A stretch of DNA of 64,000 nt from the NCBI RefSeq assembly GCF_030010215.1, contig NZ_JASCRR010000003.1, forward strand, positions 1 to 64,000. The letters are read 5' to 3'. This document shows, piece after piece, positions 41,832 to 51,273 of this stretch. Made by a program: the position numbers and the translations under genes. This stretch comes from Tianweitania sp. UT-5YL-CI-8 (GTDB lineage: Bacteria > Pseudomonadota > Alphaproteobacteria > Rhizobiales > Rhizobiaceae). The notes under the pieces are model-generated. The model had not been told where the DNA came from. It saw only the letters and a program-made list of their open reading frames with translations, and did not search any database. Within the stretch, counting starts at the first letter, position 1; every line of letters starts with the position of its first letter.

Positions 41832-43214
41832 GTGTCCGTTGTTCGAAAAGCAATTTTTGCTGCCATTTTTCTGTCTTCAGTCGCCGCCGCTCCTCTTTCC
41901 GCCAATGCCGAAACCATTTCGGGAGCGTTGGCAAAAGCATATCAAAACAACTCGCAGCTGAATTCGGCGCGTGCCGGCGTTCGCGTCACCGATGAAAGCG
42001 TGGCCATAGCCAAGTCCGGCTGGCGTCCGACCATCGCGGGTTCGGCCAGCGTCGATTATACCGACACCTCAAGCACCAATGCGAGCACGCAGCTCACGAC
42101 CGGCGCGTTCGGCGTTCAGATACAGCAATCCTTGTTCGACGGTTTCCAGACCAAGAACAACGTCGCTGCGGCGGAGTCGCGCGTGCGCGCTTCCAATCAG
42201 AGCCTGCGCAACACCGAGCAGAACATTCTGTTCAACGCAGCCTCGGCTTATATGGATGTCATTCGCGACCGCCAAATCGCGACGCTGACGGAGCAGAACC
42301 TGCAGTTTCTGACCGAGCAGGTGAGGGCGGCGCGTTCGCGTTTCGAGGTCGGCGAAGGCACGCGCACAGACGTTGCCCAGGCCGATGCGAGCCGCTCGGC
42401 AGCCGTGGCAAATGTTGCCGCCGCGCGTGCGCAGGCGCTGACCAGTGCTGCAACCTACCGGCAGATCGTCGGCGAAGACCCAGGCAAGCTGAACGGTGCC
42501 GCGCCATTGGCAAAACTGCTTCCCCGCAGTCTCGACGGCGCAATCGCCATGGCGGCGCAACAACATCCGGCTATCCTTGCCACCCAGGATCTGGTGGATG
42601 CGGCTTCTTTCGTCGTGAAGTCGTCGGAAGGTGCCTTGCTCCCCCAACTTTCGGCGTCCGCAGGCGTCAGCCGCAACTACCGCAACACCCAGGGTTCCGG
42701 CAGCGGGGCAAATGACGGCTATGCAACCTCCGCCACCATCGGAGCTACGTTGTCGATCCCGATCTACTCGGGAGGGCGCACCTCCGCCACCATCCGCCAG
42801 AACAAGGAATCGCTGGGTCAGGCACGCATCGAAGTCGATGTCAGCCGCGATTCGGTGCGCCAGGCGATCTCGTCTGCCTGGACGCAGTACAGCGCAGCGC
42901 AGGAGACGGTCGTTGCGAACCGCGAACTGGTAGGCGCCGCACGGCTCGCGCTGAATGGCGTCATCGAAGAGCGCAATGTCGGTCAGCGCACCACGCTGGA
43001 CGTGCTCAACGCACAGGCTGATGTCATCAGCGCCCAGATCGATCTTGCGGATGCGGAACGCACGGTGGTCGTTGCGAGCTACGCGATCCTTTCGGCCATC
43101 GGTGAACTCAGCGTTGAGCGTCTCGGCCTCCAGGTCGCCAAATACGAGCCGAAAGAACATTATAACGCGGTCAAGGACAAGTGGATCGGTTTGCGCACGC
43201 CTGACGGTCGCTAA
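41832..43214 (+). CDS. tolC: TolC-family outer-membrane efflux/secretion channel
   Basis: A 460-residue TolC homologue: signal peptide (VRKAIFAAIFLSSVAAAPLS, cut after ANA), then two OEP repeats, the first with AYQNNSQLNSARAGV and RFEVGEGTRTDVAQADASR, the second with QHPAILATQDLVDAAS and VIEERNVGQRTTLDVLNAQ. Trimers form the outer-membrane duct for multidrug efflux and type I secretion, which can also export EPS-modifying proteins. GTG 41832 has GAGGG 8 bp upstream and is favoured over GTG 41823. A terminator follows at 43234. Confidence 0.9.
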   Translation: MSVVRKAIFAAIFLSSVAAAPLSANAETISGALAKAYQNNSQLNSARAGVRVTDESVAIAKSGWRPTIAGSASVDYTDTSSTNASTQLTTGAFGVQIQQSLFDGFQTKNNVAAAESRVRASNQSLRNTEQNILFNAASAYMDVIRDRQIATLTEQNLQFLTEQVRAARSRFEVGEGTRTDVAQADASRSAAVANVAAARAQALTSAATYRQIVGEDPGKLNGAAPLAKLLPRSLDGAIAMAAQQHPAILATQDLVDAASFVVKSSEGALLPQLSASAGVSRNYRNTQGSGSGANDGYATSATIGATLSIPIYSGGRTSATIRQNKESLGQARIEVDVSRDSVRQAISSAWTQYSAAQETVVANRELVGAARLALNGVIEERNVGQRTTLDVLNAQADVISAQIDLADAERTVVVASYAILSAIGELSVERLGLQVAKYEPKEHYNAVKDKWIGLRTPDGR

Positions 43215-43233
43215 GATTTACAGCTGTCACATC

Positions 43234-43269
43234 AAAGCCGCGCGTCCTTTCCATGGGCGCGCGGCTTTT
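43234..43269 (+). terminator. Rho-independent terminator after tolC
   Basis: AAAGCCGCGCG (43234-43244) pairs with CGCGCGGCTTT (43258-43268), loop of 13, followed by a short T run. Confidence 0.85.
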
Positions 43270-43412
43270 GATTCCGTCAGCGTATATCCTGTTGAAACAC
43301 CATGGCTTCTAGAATGGGGGATTCTCTCAAACCTTCCGGTGGGTTACGCTTGAGCGTGTGATTCGTACCCAAACCCGGCCCAGTTCGCCGGATTGGACCC
43401 GCAAAGGCGTTG

Positions 43413-44213
43413 ATGGTAACCATGGCCCAAGCAAGCATTGTCCAGCGTGAACCCTCGATGGAAGAGATTCTCGCGTCGATCCGCAGAATCATTGAGGACA
43501 ATGACAGCGGACGGAAGCCGGGCGCTGACGAGCCGGCCGTCATCCCCCCTCCGGCGAACCAAGACCGCGAGGAGCCGGCTTTCCGGGCGGAGCTGCGCGG
43601 CGGCTTTAACGCCGGGTTGCCGCAGACCATCTCTCTGGAGAACTCGAACGAGATTAAGGCTGTTGATGCCTCGTCCTATGAGGCGGGCAGATTTGAAACC
43701 AGGGTGCACGAGGTCGTCGCGCCCGAGATAGCTGGTGAAGCCGTCGTCGAAGCTCATAGCAAGCAGTTCGAAGCTGCCAATCCGGTTGCAGGTTTTGCAA
43801 CGGCCCCCGCAGAAGTCGCGACTTCATTCGTGTCGCATGAGGCCGATGTTGGAACGGAAACTCCCGAAGCGGTGGACTTCCAAATTGCCGAGCAAAGCGT
43901 CACCGCATCCATAAAAGAGGAGGCCGCCGAGATTAACGAGACCAACGCAACGACAGGCACCGCACCGGATGCCGAATCCGTCGCCAGCCAAGGCATTCGG
44001 CCCGCGATATTGTCCGATTTTGCTGGCCATCAGGTCGCCGCGGCGTTCGGAGAGCTGTCAGAAATGGTAGCTGCCCGCCCGCGTCGCAGTGTCGATGATA
44101 TCGCGCAGGAGATGCTGCGGCCCATGCTTCAGGAATGGCTCGACAACAAACTGCCGCCGCTTGTCGAAAAGCTTGTCCGCGAAGAGATCGAGCGCGTGGT
44201 GCGCGGCGGCTGA
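43413..44213 (+). CDS. popZ: PopZ-family polar organising protein (DUF2497)
   Basis: A 266-residue protein with the PopZ layout: an N-terminal helix (EPSMEEILASIRRIIEDND), a long acidic, proline-containing disordered middle (residues about 45-200) and a C-terminal oligomerisation module (RRSVDDIAQEMLRPMLQEWL, then LPPLVEKLVREEIERVV). PopZ forms the pole matrix that holds chromosome origins and signalling proteins in alphaproteobacteria. ATG 43413 has AAGG 5 bp upstream; ATG 43422 is also possible. The following ValRS gene is a typical neighbour in this order. Confidence 0.88.
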   Translation: MVTMAQASIVQREPSMEEILASIRRIIEDNDSGRKPGADEPAVIPPPANQDREEPAFRAELRGGFNAGLPQTISLENSNEIKAVDASSYEAGRFETRVHEVVAPEIAGEAVVEAHSKQFEAANPVAGFATAPAEVATSFVSHEADVGTETPEAVDFQIAEQSVTASIKEEAAEINETNATTGTAPDAESVASQGIRPAILSDFAGHQVAAAFGELSEMVAARPRRSVDDIAQEMLRPMLQEWLDNKLPPLVEKLVREEIERVVRGG

Positions 44214-44240
44214 GTCCGCCCATAGCCTTGCCTTCGAAAC

Positions 44241-44261
44241 GCCGCCTTCGGGCGGCTTTTT
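44241..44261 (+). terminator. Rho-independent terminator after popZ (TTCG loop)
   Basis: GCCGCC TTCG GGCGGC followed by TTTTT; a six-pair stem with a stable UUCG tetraloop. Confidence 0.85.
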
Positions 44262-44355
44262 CGTTTCCGGGACATGGGCGTGCCGCTGTTGACTTGGCTT
44301 GGCCCTTCCGATTTACACCAGACGATATTTTTCCGGACATGGCGGACCCAATCCG

Positions 44356-47283
44356 ATGCTCGACAAGACTTATGACTCCTCAACCATCGAACCCAGGATC
44401 GCCAAGACGTGGGAGGAGGCGAACGCGTTTCGTGCAGGCGCAGGTTCCGAGCCAGGCGCTGAAACCTTTACCATCGTCATTCCGCCGCCGAACGTAACGG
44501 GCTCGCTGCATATGGGCCACGCGCTCAATAACACGCTTCAGGACATCATGGTCCGCTTCGAGCGCATGCGCGGTAAGGATGTTCTGTGGCAGCCCGGCAT
44601 GGACCATGCCGGCATCGCGACCCAGATGGTCGTCGAGCGCCAGCTTGCGGCCGAACAGCGGCCCGGACGTCGCGAGATGGGTCGAGACGCCTTCATCGAG
44701 AAGGTCTGGGATTGGAAGGCGGAATCGGGCGGCGTTATCTTCAATCAGTTAAAACGCCTCGGCGCTTCCTGCGATTGGTCGCGCGAACGCTTCACTATGG
44801 ACGAAGGTCTTTCCGAAGCCGTGCTCGAAGTCTTCGTCTCGCTCTACAAGGAAGGCCTGATCTATCGCGGCAAGCGGCTCGTCAACTGGGATCCGAAATT
44901 CGAAACCGCGATTTCGGATATGGAGGTCGAGAACCACGAAGTCGACGGCCACATGTGGCATTTCAAGTACCCGCTCGCCGGCGGGGAGACCTATACCTAT
45001 GTCGAGAAGGACGCTGACGGCAACGTCGTCTTCCAGGAAGAGCGCAACTACATCTCGATTGCCACCACGCGCCCAGAAACGATGCTGGGCGATGGTGCCG
45101 TTGCCGTTCATCCTTTGGACGAGCGCTATGCGCCGATCGTCGGAAAGCTCTGCGAGATACCGGTCGGCCCCAAGGAGCATCGCCGTCTTATTCCAATCAT
45201 CACGGACGAGTATCCGGAACGGGATTTCGGTTCCGGCGCGGTCAAGATCACCGGTGCGCACGACTTCAACGACTACCAGGTCGCCCGTCGCAACAACATT
45301 CCCCTCTACCGGCTGATGGACACGCAGGCCGCCATGCGCGCGGATGGCGAACCCTATGCCATCTACGCGGCGCAGGCCCTGAAAATTGCCAAGTCCGGCA
45401 ATGTGCCGAACGAGGCGGAGGTCGACGACATCAACCTCGTTCCCGATGAATATCGCGGCCTTGATCGCTACGAGGCCCGCAAGCGCATCATCGACGCGAT
45501 CGATGCCGAGGGACTCGCGGTCACCGTCAAGGACGGCGAGGGCAACGAGATTCCCTATGTCGAGAAGAAGAAGGTCATGCAGCCTTTCGGCGACCGCTCC
45601 GGCGTCGTTATTGAACCGATGCTGACCGATCAGTGGTTCGTTGACAATAAGGCGCTGGCAGGTCCCGCGTTGGAGTCCGTTCGCGAAGGCCGCACAAACT
45701 TCGTTCCGAAGAACTGGGAAAAGACCTATTTCAACTGGCTTGAGAATATCGAACCTTGGTGCATCTCCCGCCAGCTCTGGTGGGGACACCAGATTCCGGC
45801 CTGGTATGGCCCGGACGGCCATGTCTTTGTCGAGAAGACCGAAGAGGAGGCGCTGCACGCCGCCATCCAGCACTACATCGCGCATGAAGGACCTTGGAAG
45901 GCGTGGGTCGAGGAGAAGCTTGAGAACTTCCAGCCGGGTGAGATTTTGACGCGCGACGAGGATGTGCTCGACACCTGGTTCTCCTCTGCATTGTGGCCCT
46001 TCTCGACGCTCGGCTGGCCGGAAAAGACGCCGGCGCTTGCACGTTACTATCCGACGAGTGTTCTGGTTACAGGCTTCGATATCATCCCGTTCTGGGTCGT
46101 GCGCATGATGCAGATGGGTCTGCATTTCATGAAGGATGAACTGGGCAACCCCATCGAACCTTTCCACACGATCTATATTCACGCCCTCGTTCGCGACAAG
46201 AACGGGCAGAAGATGTCGAAGTCAAAAGGCAACGTCATCGATCCGCTCGATCTGATCGACGAGTATGGAGCGGACGCGCTCCGCTTCACGCTGGCGATCA
46301 TGGCCGCGCAGGGCCGTGACGTGAAGCTCGATCCGGCCCGAATCGCCGGATATCGCAATTTCGGCACCAAGCTGTGGAACGCTACACGCTTCGCCGAGAT
46401 GAACGGCGTTGCGCGTGACGACAGTTTCTGGCTCAACGATGCCAAGCTGCCGGTCAACCGTTGGATTCTGACCGAACTGACGCTTGCGGCGCGAGAGATC
46501 ACTACCTCGATCGAGACTTACCGGTTCAACGAGGCCGCTGGGTCGGCTTATCGTTTTGTTTGGAACCTGTTCTGCGACTGGTATCTGGAGCTTCTTAAGC
46601 CCGTTTTCATGGGCGAGGATGAGGACGCAAAGGCGGAAAGCCGTGCCGTCGCAGCCTTTGTCTTGGACGAAATCTACAAGCTGCTCCATCCGATGATGCC
46701 GTTCATGACCGAGGAGTTATGGGCGCAAAAGGCGGGTGAGGGTAAGGCGCGGGAATCGCTGCTGTGTCACGCCGCATGGCCTGCGCCCGTCTTCGAGGAT
46801 GCTGAGGCAGCTGCCGACGTCAACTGGCTAGTCGACCTGGTGACGGGCATCCGCTCCGTGCGCTCGGAGATGAATGTTCCGGTGGCTGCAATCGCCCCGC
46901 TGGTTTTCGTCGGTGCAAACGATCTGACCCGGCAGCGACTTGCCCGCCACGAAACGGCGATCAAGCGGTTGGCACGCGTCGGCGAGATCAGCCACGCGCC
47001 GCTGGCGCCGAACGCTGCTGCTCAGATTGTTGCCGGTGAGGCCGTGGCCTGCTTGCCGCTGGGCGACGTCATCGACCTGAAAGCGGAAGCCGCGCGCCTG
47101 CAGCGCGAACTTGCCAAAACAACCGAGGAGATCGCGCGGCTTCACAAGAAGCTTTCCAACGAGAAGTTCGTTGCAAACGCGCCGGATGACGTGGTGGCAG
47201 CGGAGCGTGAGAAATTCGAAGAGTATCGCGCTGCGCAGGAAAAGCTGTCGGTGGCGCTCGACCGCGTCCGCGAGACGAATTGA
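44356..47283 (+). CDS. valS: Valyl-tRNA synthetase
   Basis: Charges tRNA-Val with valine. The 975-residue protein has the class I HIGH-like box GSLHMGHAL (about residue 50), a connective editing domain (with TTRPETMLGDGAV), the KMSKS loop KMSKSKGN (from about residue 619) and a C-terminal anticodon-binding and coiled-coil tail (EAARLQRELAKTTEEIARL). All are intact. ATG 44356 (MLDKTYDSSTIEPRIAKTW) begins at the family N-terminus; a frame extension to 44299 is not used. Confidence 0.97.
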   Translation: MLDKTYDSSTIEPRIAKTWEEANAFRAGAGSEPGAETFTIVIPPPNVTGSLHMGHALNNTLQDIMVRFERMRGKDVLWQPGMDHAGIATQMVVERQLAAEQRPGRREMGRDAFIEKVWDWKAESGGVIFNQLKRLGASCDWSRERFTMDEGLSEAVLEVFVSLYKEGLIYRGKRLVNWDPKFETAISDMEVENHEVDGHMWHFKYPLAGGETYTYVEKDADGNVVFQEERNYISIATTRPETMLGDGAVAVHPLDERYAPIVGKLCEIPVGPKEHRRLIPIITDEYPERDFGSGAVKITGAHDFNDYQVARRNNIPLYRLMDTQAAMRADGEPYAIYAAQALKIAKSGNVPNEAEVDDINLVPDEYRGLDRYEARKRIIDAIDAEGLAVTVKDGEGNEIPYVEKKKVMQPFGDRSGVVIEPMLTDQWFVDNKALAGPALESVREGRTNFVPKNWEKTYFNWLENIEPWCISRQLWWGHQIPAWYGPDGHVFVEKTEEEALHAAIQHYIAHEGPWKAWVEEKLENFQPGEILTRDEDVLDTWFSSALWPFSTLGWPEKTPALARYYPTSVLVTGFDIIPFWVVRMMQMGLHFMKDELGNPIEPFHTIYIHALVRDKNGQKMSKSKGNVIDPLDLIDEYGADALRFTLAIMAAQGRDVKLDPARIAGYRNFGTKLWNATRFAEMNGVARDDSFWLNDAKLPVNRWILTELTLAAREITTSIETYRFNEAAGSAYRFVWNLFCDWYLELLKPVFMGEDEDAKAESRAVAAFVLDEIYKLLHPMMPFMTEELWAQKAGEGKARESLLCHAAWPAPVFEDAEAAADVNWLVDLVTGIRSVRSEMNVPVAAIAPLVFVGANDLTRQRLARHETAIKRLARVGEISHAPLAPNAAAQIVAGEAVACLPLGDVIDLKAEAARLQRELAKTTEEIARLHKKLSNEKFVANAPDDVVAAEREKFEEYRAAQEKLSVALDRVRETN

Positions 47284-47620
47284 AAATCGACGATTCGGGC
47301 TGCAACAGCGGCCCGAATCCCTTGTCTTGCCGGGGCGGCAGGCATGATCTAGGCGTCTTTCTGCCCATTTGTTGCCGTAATGTTACAATGAACAACGGCA
47401 GTCCCGGAAATCGGCCGTTTTCGCCGCAATCGTGTTCAAATCCGCTTCGAAACCAGCTTCGTTTGGTTCGAATCTGGCTCATTTCCACCTTTCACAACCG
47501 ATCGCTAGGTGGTTCTGATGCTGAGTTGAATTGAATGTTCCATTCAGCTTGCAAATGTCGGTTGCGCGTTTTGCAAAAAATCGCACAACATCCTCCTCAG
47601 TACTCCGGGGAGAGGAATCT
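47284..47620. other. Non-coding region after valS, promoter of the porin gene
   Basis: 337 bp between valS and the FadL-type gene. It holds the valS hairpin at 47292-47319, and a strong ribosome-binding site (GGGGAGAGG) just before 47621. No gene is seen; an open frame at 47531 in the same phase as the porin is an upstream extension without coding features. Confidence 0.45.
47292..47319 (+). terminator. Probable terminator hairpin after valS
   Basis: GATTCGGGC (47292-47300) and GCCCGAATC (47311-47319) form a 9-bp stem with a 10-base loop directly after the stop codon. No T run follows, so efficiency is doubtful. Confidence 0.5.
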
Positions 47621-48748
47621 ATGAAGACTTCACGTATGTTCGTGCTGTTGGGGGCAACGGCGATCACTTTATCCATGGCTGCGGCAGCAGGCGCGGGTGG
47701 ATTTAGCCGAGGTACGGCCGATACCGATATCCTGTTCGAGGACGGCAATTTCAACATCAGGACGAGCATGACTTACGTCAGCCCGACCCGGAAATATTCG
47801 GTCAACAGGTTTAACCCGGAGCTAGTTGGTGTGGACTATGCTGACAGCTATGTCGTTCCGTCGGCTGCGGTGAAGTTCAATATTCTTGAGGACCTGAGAT
47901 GCGCAGGTACTTACACGCAATCGTTTGGCGGCGCCGCAACTTGGCCGACACCGAGCGGCCTCGTGGGAAAGCTGGATGAGGATTTTCACGTCAATGAGTT
48001 CGGCGCGACCTGCGGATATAAATTCGACGTCGGCAAGGGACGCCTGTGGGTTCTGGGCGGTGCGTTTGTAGAAAAGGTGGACTACCAACTCATAGCTCAG
48101 CCGGTTCGGCTTGGCGGGACGTTGCTCGACGGTACGCTCACCGACACGAATGTCGGTTGGCGCGCTGGCCTAGCCTATGAGATTCCCGATATAGCGCTGC
48201 GGGCGCAGATTATGTACCGGTCGGGCTTCGACGTCGAGGCGACCGGTTCCGCATATGTTCAAGCGTTTGGCACAACGCTTGCGGCGGAGGGAACTGCGAA
48301 CCTTCCGCAAAGCGTTGAGATGAAATTCCAGACCGGTGTTGCTCCCGGTTGGCTCGCCTACGGCAGCGTAAAGTGGATGGACTGGTCGGTGACTCAGGAG
48401 CTTATCCTAGATGTTCCGGGCACCCCGATCCAGAGCAAGAATGAATATTTCTGGCGCGACGGCTGGACCGTGACCGGCGGCATCGGACATGCCTTCACCG
48501 ACAAGATTTCCGGTACCGCCTTCGTGTCGTGGGATCGCGGTGTCGGCACCGGCTGGGATTTGACGGCTGAGACTTACACCGTCGGGGTGGGCGCATCATT
48601 GAAAGACAAGTTTGGTGAGTTGCGCGTCGGCGCAGCTGCTATTTATCAGGGTGATGTGTCCGAGACGCAGTATACGGAGCTTTTCAACCGCAGTGTCGAT
48701 GCTGACTGGGGCTACGCTCTCACCGCCGGCTACGCCATTAAGTGGTAA
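47621..48748 (+). CDS. OmpP1/FadL/TodX-family outer-membrane channel
   Basis: A 375-residue beta-barrel protein with a signal peptide (MKTSRMFVLLGATAITLSMA, cut after AGA/AAAGA) and the FadL-family opening GGFSRGTADTDILFEDGNFN. The rest consists of alternating amphipathic strands and ends with the outer-membrane signature (ALTAGYAIKW, terminal Trp). FadL-like channels take up fatty acids and other hydrophobic molecules. A strong Shine-Dalgarno (GGGGAGAGG) fixes ATG 47621. It is monocistronic, with its own terminator at 48775. Confidence 0.88.
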   Translation: MKTSRMFVLLGATAITLSMAAAAGAGGFSRGTADTDILFEDGNFNIRTSMTYVSPTRKYSVNRFNPELVGVDYADSYVVPSAAVKFNILEDLRCAGTYTQSFGGAATWPTPSGLVGKLDEDFHVNEFGATCGYKFDVGKGRLWVLGGAFVEKVDYQLIAQPVRLGGTLLDGTLTDTNVGWRAGLAYEIPDIALRAQIMYRSGFDVEATGSAYVQAFGTTLAAEGTANLPQSVEMKFQTGVAPGWLAYGSVKWMDWSVTQELILDVPGTPIQSKNEYFWRDGWTVTGGIGHAFTDKISGTAFVSWDRGVGTGWDLTAETYTVGVGASLKDKFGELRVGAAAIYQGDVSETQYTELFNRSVDADWGYALTAGYAIKW

Positions 48749-48774
48749 CAAACCACCTCCCATGTTGACCTCAA

Positions 48775-48799
48775 AGCCGGGCTCTGCCCGGCTTTTTTT
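48775..48799 (+). terminator. Rho-independent terminator after the FadL-type gene
   Basis: AGCCGGGC TCT GCCCGGCT followed by six or seven Ts; a strong 8-bp stem. Confidence 0.9.
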
Positions 48800-49125
48800 A
48801 TGTGTGGCTTAGGGCGCTGTTTGCGTTCGTAAAGTTTTCCTCAAATTGCTGCGAAGGATTTGTGTTGAATCCGCAACAGTTTCTGAACATGCGCTGGGCT
48901 ACAGTCCCAGGCATGGAAATTGCCTATTTCCCGCCATAAACCGGTCGCACCTAAGTGATCTATTATGAAGGTCCCGAAAGGGGCAGGGCAGTCCGCGATA
49001 GTGCGGCAGGATAAGATGAACGTGATGTGGCAGCAGGATCGGAACGAGGCGGAACAGGGGGCAGACAACGCCTTCGCGTTGCGTTCGGATCGTGTCTCCG
49101 GGTGGGTCGGAAGAAACACACTGCT
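48800..49125. other. Non-coding region upstream of exoR
   Basis: This 326-bp stretch should hold the exoR promoter. No clear promoter pair is identified. A leftward open frame of 299 residues (48841-49740) covers it but is antisense to exoR and has no protein features. Confidence 0.45.
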
Positions 49126-49947
49126 ATGCGCATAAGTGAGTTTGTAAGGATATCGGCGCTCGCTACGATCTGCCTCGGTTCGGTGGCAGGCGGTACTGTT
49201 GGAGCGTTCGCCTTCGACGAAAAGGTATTCGACGACAAGACGGGCAATGTGAAGCCGCAGTCCAGCCCATGGGCTGTGTTTCAGTTCGGCTTCTCCGCCT
49301 ACAAGAACGGTCACAAGGATCAGGCTGTCGAAGCCTATAAATATGCCGCCGAAAATGGCCAGATCGGCGCCACCTGGAAGCTCGCCCGCATGTATGCGGA
49401 AGGCGATGGCGTCACTCGGGACGATTACGAAGCCTACAAATTCTTCAGCGAGATCGCCAATCAGGATGTCGAGGTCGGCTCGCCCGAGGAAAGCTATATT
49501 TCGGATGCGCTGATGGCGCTGGGCGACTATTCCCGCAAGGGAATTGCCGGAACCACAGTGAAGCCCAATCCTGGGCTCGCTCAGGAATATTATATGCGGG
49601 CGGCTGCGAACTATCGCAATCCCAATGCCCAGTTCGAGATGGGTAAGATTTTCCTCAACGGCGAGGGTGTGAAGGCAAGCGCAAAGCAGGCCGCGCGTTG
49701 GCTGCAGCTTGCTGCTGAAAAAGGTCATGCCGGCGCGCAAGCGACGCTTGGCAATCTTCTGTTCCAGAGTGGAAAAGTCGTTCGCGGTCTTGCGATGATG
49801 ACCGCCGCACTCGACCGGGCAGCCCCGGGCGACCAGCCTTGGATCCGTAACATGCAGGAAGAGGCTTTCGCGCTTGCCGGCGAGGACGACCGCCGCACTG
49901 CGATATCCCTCGCAGGCGATCTGCTGACGCGCGGTTCGGCGGACTAA
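49126..49947 (+). CDS. exoR: ExoR, periplasmic negative regulator of exopolysaccharide production
   Basis: A 273-residue Sel1-repeat protein with a signal peptide (RISALATICLGSVAGGTVGA, cut near AFA) followed by FDEKVFDDKTGNVKPQSSPW, the distinctive ExoR opening. Sel1/TPR-like repeats include AAENGQIGATWKLARMYAEG, the DDYEAYKFFSEIANQD segment and MGKIFLNGEGVKASAKQAA. In Sinorhizobium and Agrobacterium, ExoR binds the ExoS (ChvG) sensor in the periplasm and keeps the ExoS-ChvI pathway off, lowering EPS and raising motility. It is well placed to govern exopolysaccharide in this strain, though it belongs to the core region, not the island. Confidence 0.93.
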   Translation: MRISEFVRISALATICLGSVAGGTVGAFAFDEKVFDDKTGNVKPQSSPWAVFQFGFSAYKNGHKDQAVEAYKYAAENGQIGATWKLARMYAEGDGVTRDDYEAYKFFSEIANQDVEVGSPEESYISDALMALGDYSRKGIAGTTVKPNPGLAQEYYMRAAANYRNPNAQFEMGKIFLNGEGVKASAKQAARWLQLAAEKGHAGAQATLGNLLFQSGKVVRGLAMMTAALDRAAPGDQPWIRNMQEEAFALAGEDDRRTAISLAGDLLTRGSAD

Positions 49948-50054
49948 ATCCGATCCAGTTTACCGATGTAGGAAAATCAAATTGTTGCGGGAGTTTCTTC
50001 GCGCCGTTTCTAACGTCTGCGTTGTCGACCGTTGCTTTGCCGTAGATTGCCGCT

Positions 50055-50846
50055 TCAGGCTGGCGAAAAAGCAAGTTCCACCACGACTGGCACGTGGTCC
50101 GAAGGCTTTTCCCAGGCACGGACGTGCTTTTCGACCGCTATGGATGAAAAACGATCGGCAGCCTCCGGAGACAGCATCATATGGTCGATACGGATTCCGT
50201 TGTTCTTCTGCCAAGCGCCGGCCTGATAATCCCAGAATGTGTAGATTTCCGGCGAATCACTTGCCATGCGAAGGGCTTCGGTGAACCCGAGATATTCCAG
50301 TCGGCGGAATGCCTTGCGCGTTTCCGGTTGGAAGAGGGCGTCGTTGACCCACTGTTGTGGAAAGCGAGCATCCGCGGCTTCTGGAAGGACATTGTAGTCG
50401 CCGGCAAGCACCAATGGCTCTTCGAGCGCCAGCCGCTGCTTGGCCCAGGCTTCCAGTCGAGCCATCCATGACAGCTTATAGGAAAATTTTTCGGTGCCGA
50501 GCGGGTTACCGTTCGGCAGATAGAGCGAGACGACCCGCAAAACGCCTTTGTCGGTAGAGAATACGCCTTCGATGAAACGGGCCTGTTCGTCGGCGTCATT
50601 GCCGGGAAGGCCGCGATCGACCTCATCGAACGGAAGTTTTGACAGAATCGCAACGCCGTTGAAGCCCTTCTGCCCGTGCGTCTCGACATTGTAGCCGAGT
50701 GCTTCGATCTCAAGCCTTGGAAACTGCTCGTCCACGCTCTTGATTTCCTGCAGACAGACGATGTCCGGATCGCTTTCCTTCAGCCATATCAAAAGGTTCT
50801 CAATGCGCGCCTTGATGCCATTGATGTTCCAGGTGACGATCTTCAT
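50055..50846 (-). CDS. xthA: Exodeoxyribonuclease III / AP endonuclease
   Basis: A 263-residue ExoIII-family DNA-repair enzyme that nicks abasic sites and trims 3' ends. Signatures: MKIVTWNINGIKARIENLL, CLQEIKSVDEQFP (catalytic Glu), GDYNVLPEAADA (Asp, Asn), and the closing IDHMMLSPEA and KPSDHVPVVVEL (Asp/His). All are intact and length is typical. It lies 8 bp after the ErpA-type gene on the same strand, so the two probably form a leftward operon. Confidence 0.95.
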   Translation of the reverse strand: MKIVTWNINGIKARIENLLIWLKESDPDIVCLQEIKSVDEQFPRLEIEALGYNVETHGQKGFNGVAILSKLPFDEVDRGLPGNDADEQARFIEGVFSTDKGVLRVVSLYLPNGNPLGTEKFSYKLSWMARLEAWAKQRLALEEPLVLAGDYNVLPEAADARFPQQWVNDALFQPETRKAFRRLEYLGFTEALRMASDSPEIYTFWDYQAGAWQKNNGIRIDHMMLSPEAADRFSSIAVEKHVRAWEKPSDHVPVVVELAFSPA

Positions 50847-50855
50847 CCCTGCGAC

Positions 50856-51203
50856 TCAGATTGAGAAGCTTGTGCCGCAGCCACAGGAGGCTACGGCGTT
50901 CGGATTCTTGATCTGGAACGATTGGCCCATCAGGTCATCGACGAAATCGATCACCGAACCGCCCATATAAACCACCGACAAATCGTCGATAAGCACGGTG
51001 GCGCCGTCCTTCTCGATGACGATGTCGTCGTCGTTGCTGCCGGAGACCAGATCGAACTTGTAGGAAAAACCGGAACAGCCGCCGCCCTCTACGGACACGC
51101 GCAAGGCCGATTTGCCGGGTTCGCCGGCGACGATCTTGGCGATGCGGCGCGCCGCAGCGTCGGTCACATCCACCTTCATGCTCGTCTTTACGTCCGCGCC
51201 CAT
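50856..51203 (-). CDS. erpA: A-type iron-sulfur carrier (ErpA/IscA family)
   Basis: A 115-residue Fe-S cluster insertion protein with the three ligand Cys: [13 protein letters not shown] and the C-terminal [11 protein letters not shown]. It delivers clusters to apo-enzymes. The family strand pattern ([34 protein letters not shown]) is complete. ATG 51203 has AAGG 8 bp upstream; a GTG at 51212 is the alternative. ErpA and IscA cannot be told apart by eye. First gene of the leftward pair with xthA and divergent from dgt across about 70 bp. Confidence 0.9.
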   Translation of the reverse strand: MGADVKTSMKVDVTDAAARRIAKIVAGEPGKSALRVSVEGGGCSGFSYKFDLVSGSNDDDIVIEKDGATVLIDDLSVVYMGGSVIDFVDDLMGQSFQIKNPNAVASCGCGTSFSI

Positions 51204-51273
51204 GGCAGTCACCTTGCTTTTGGATTCCGATCATAGGTATGAACGACGGATAGGCAAGTCAACCGGCAGGGAA

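Noticed and set aside
44749-46182. 477-residue leftward open frame inside valS
   Set aside because: Antisense shadow of the synthetase; composition without any fold signature.
48841-49740. 299-residue leftward frame opposite exoR
   Set aside because: Antisense to the well-supported ExoR protein and without protein features.
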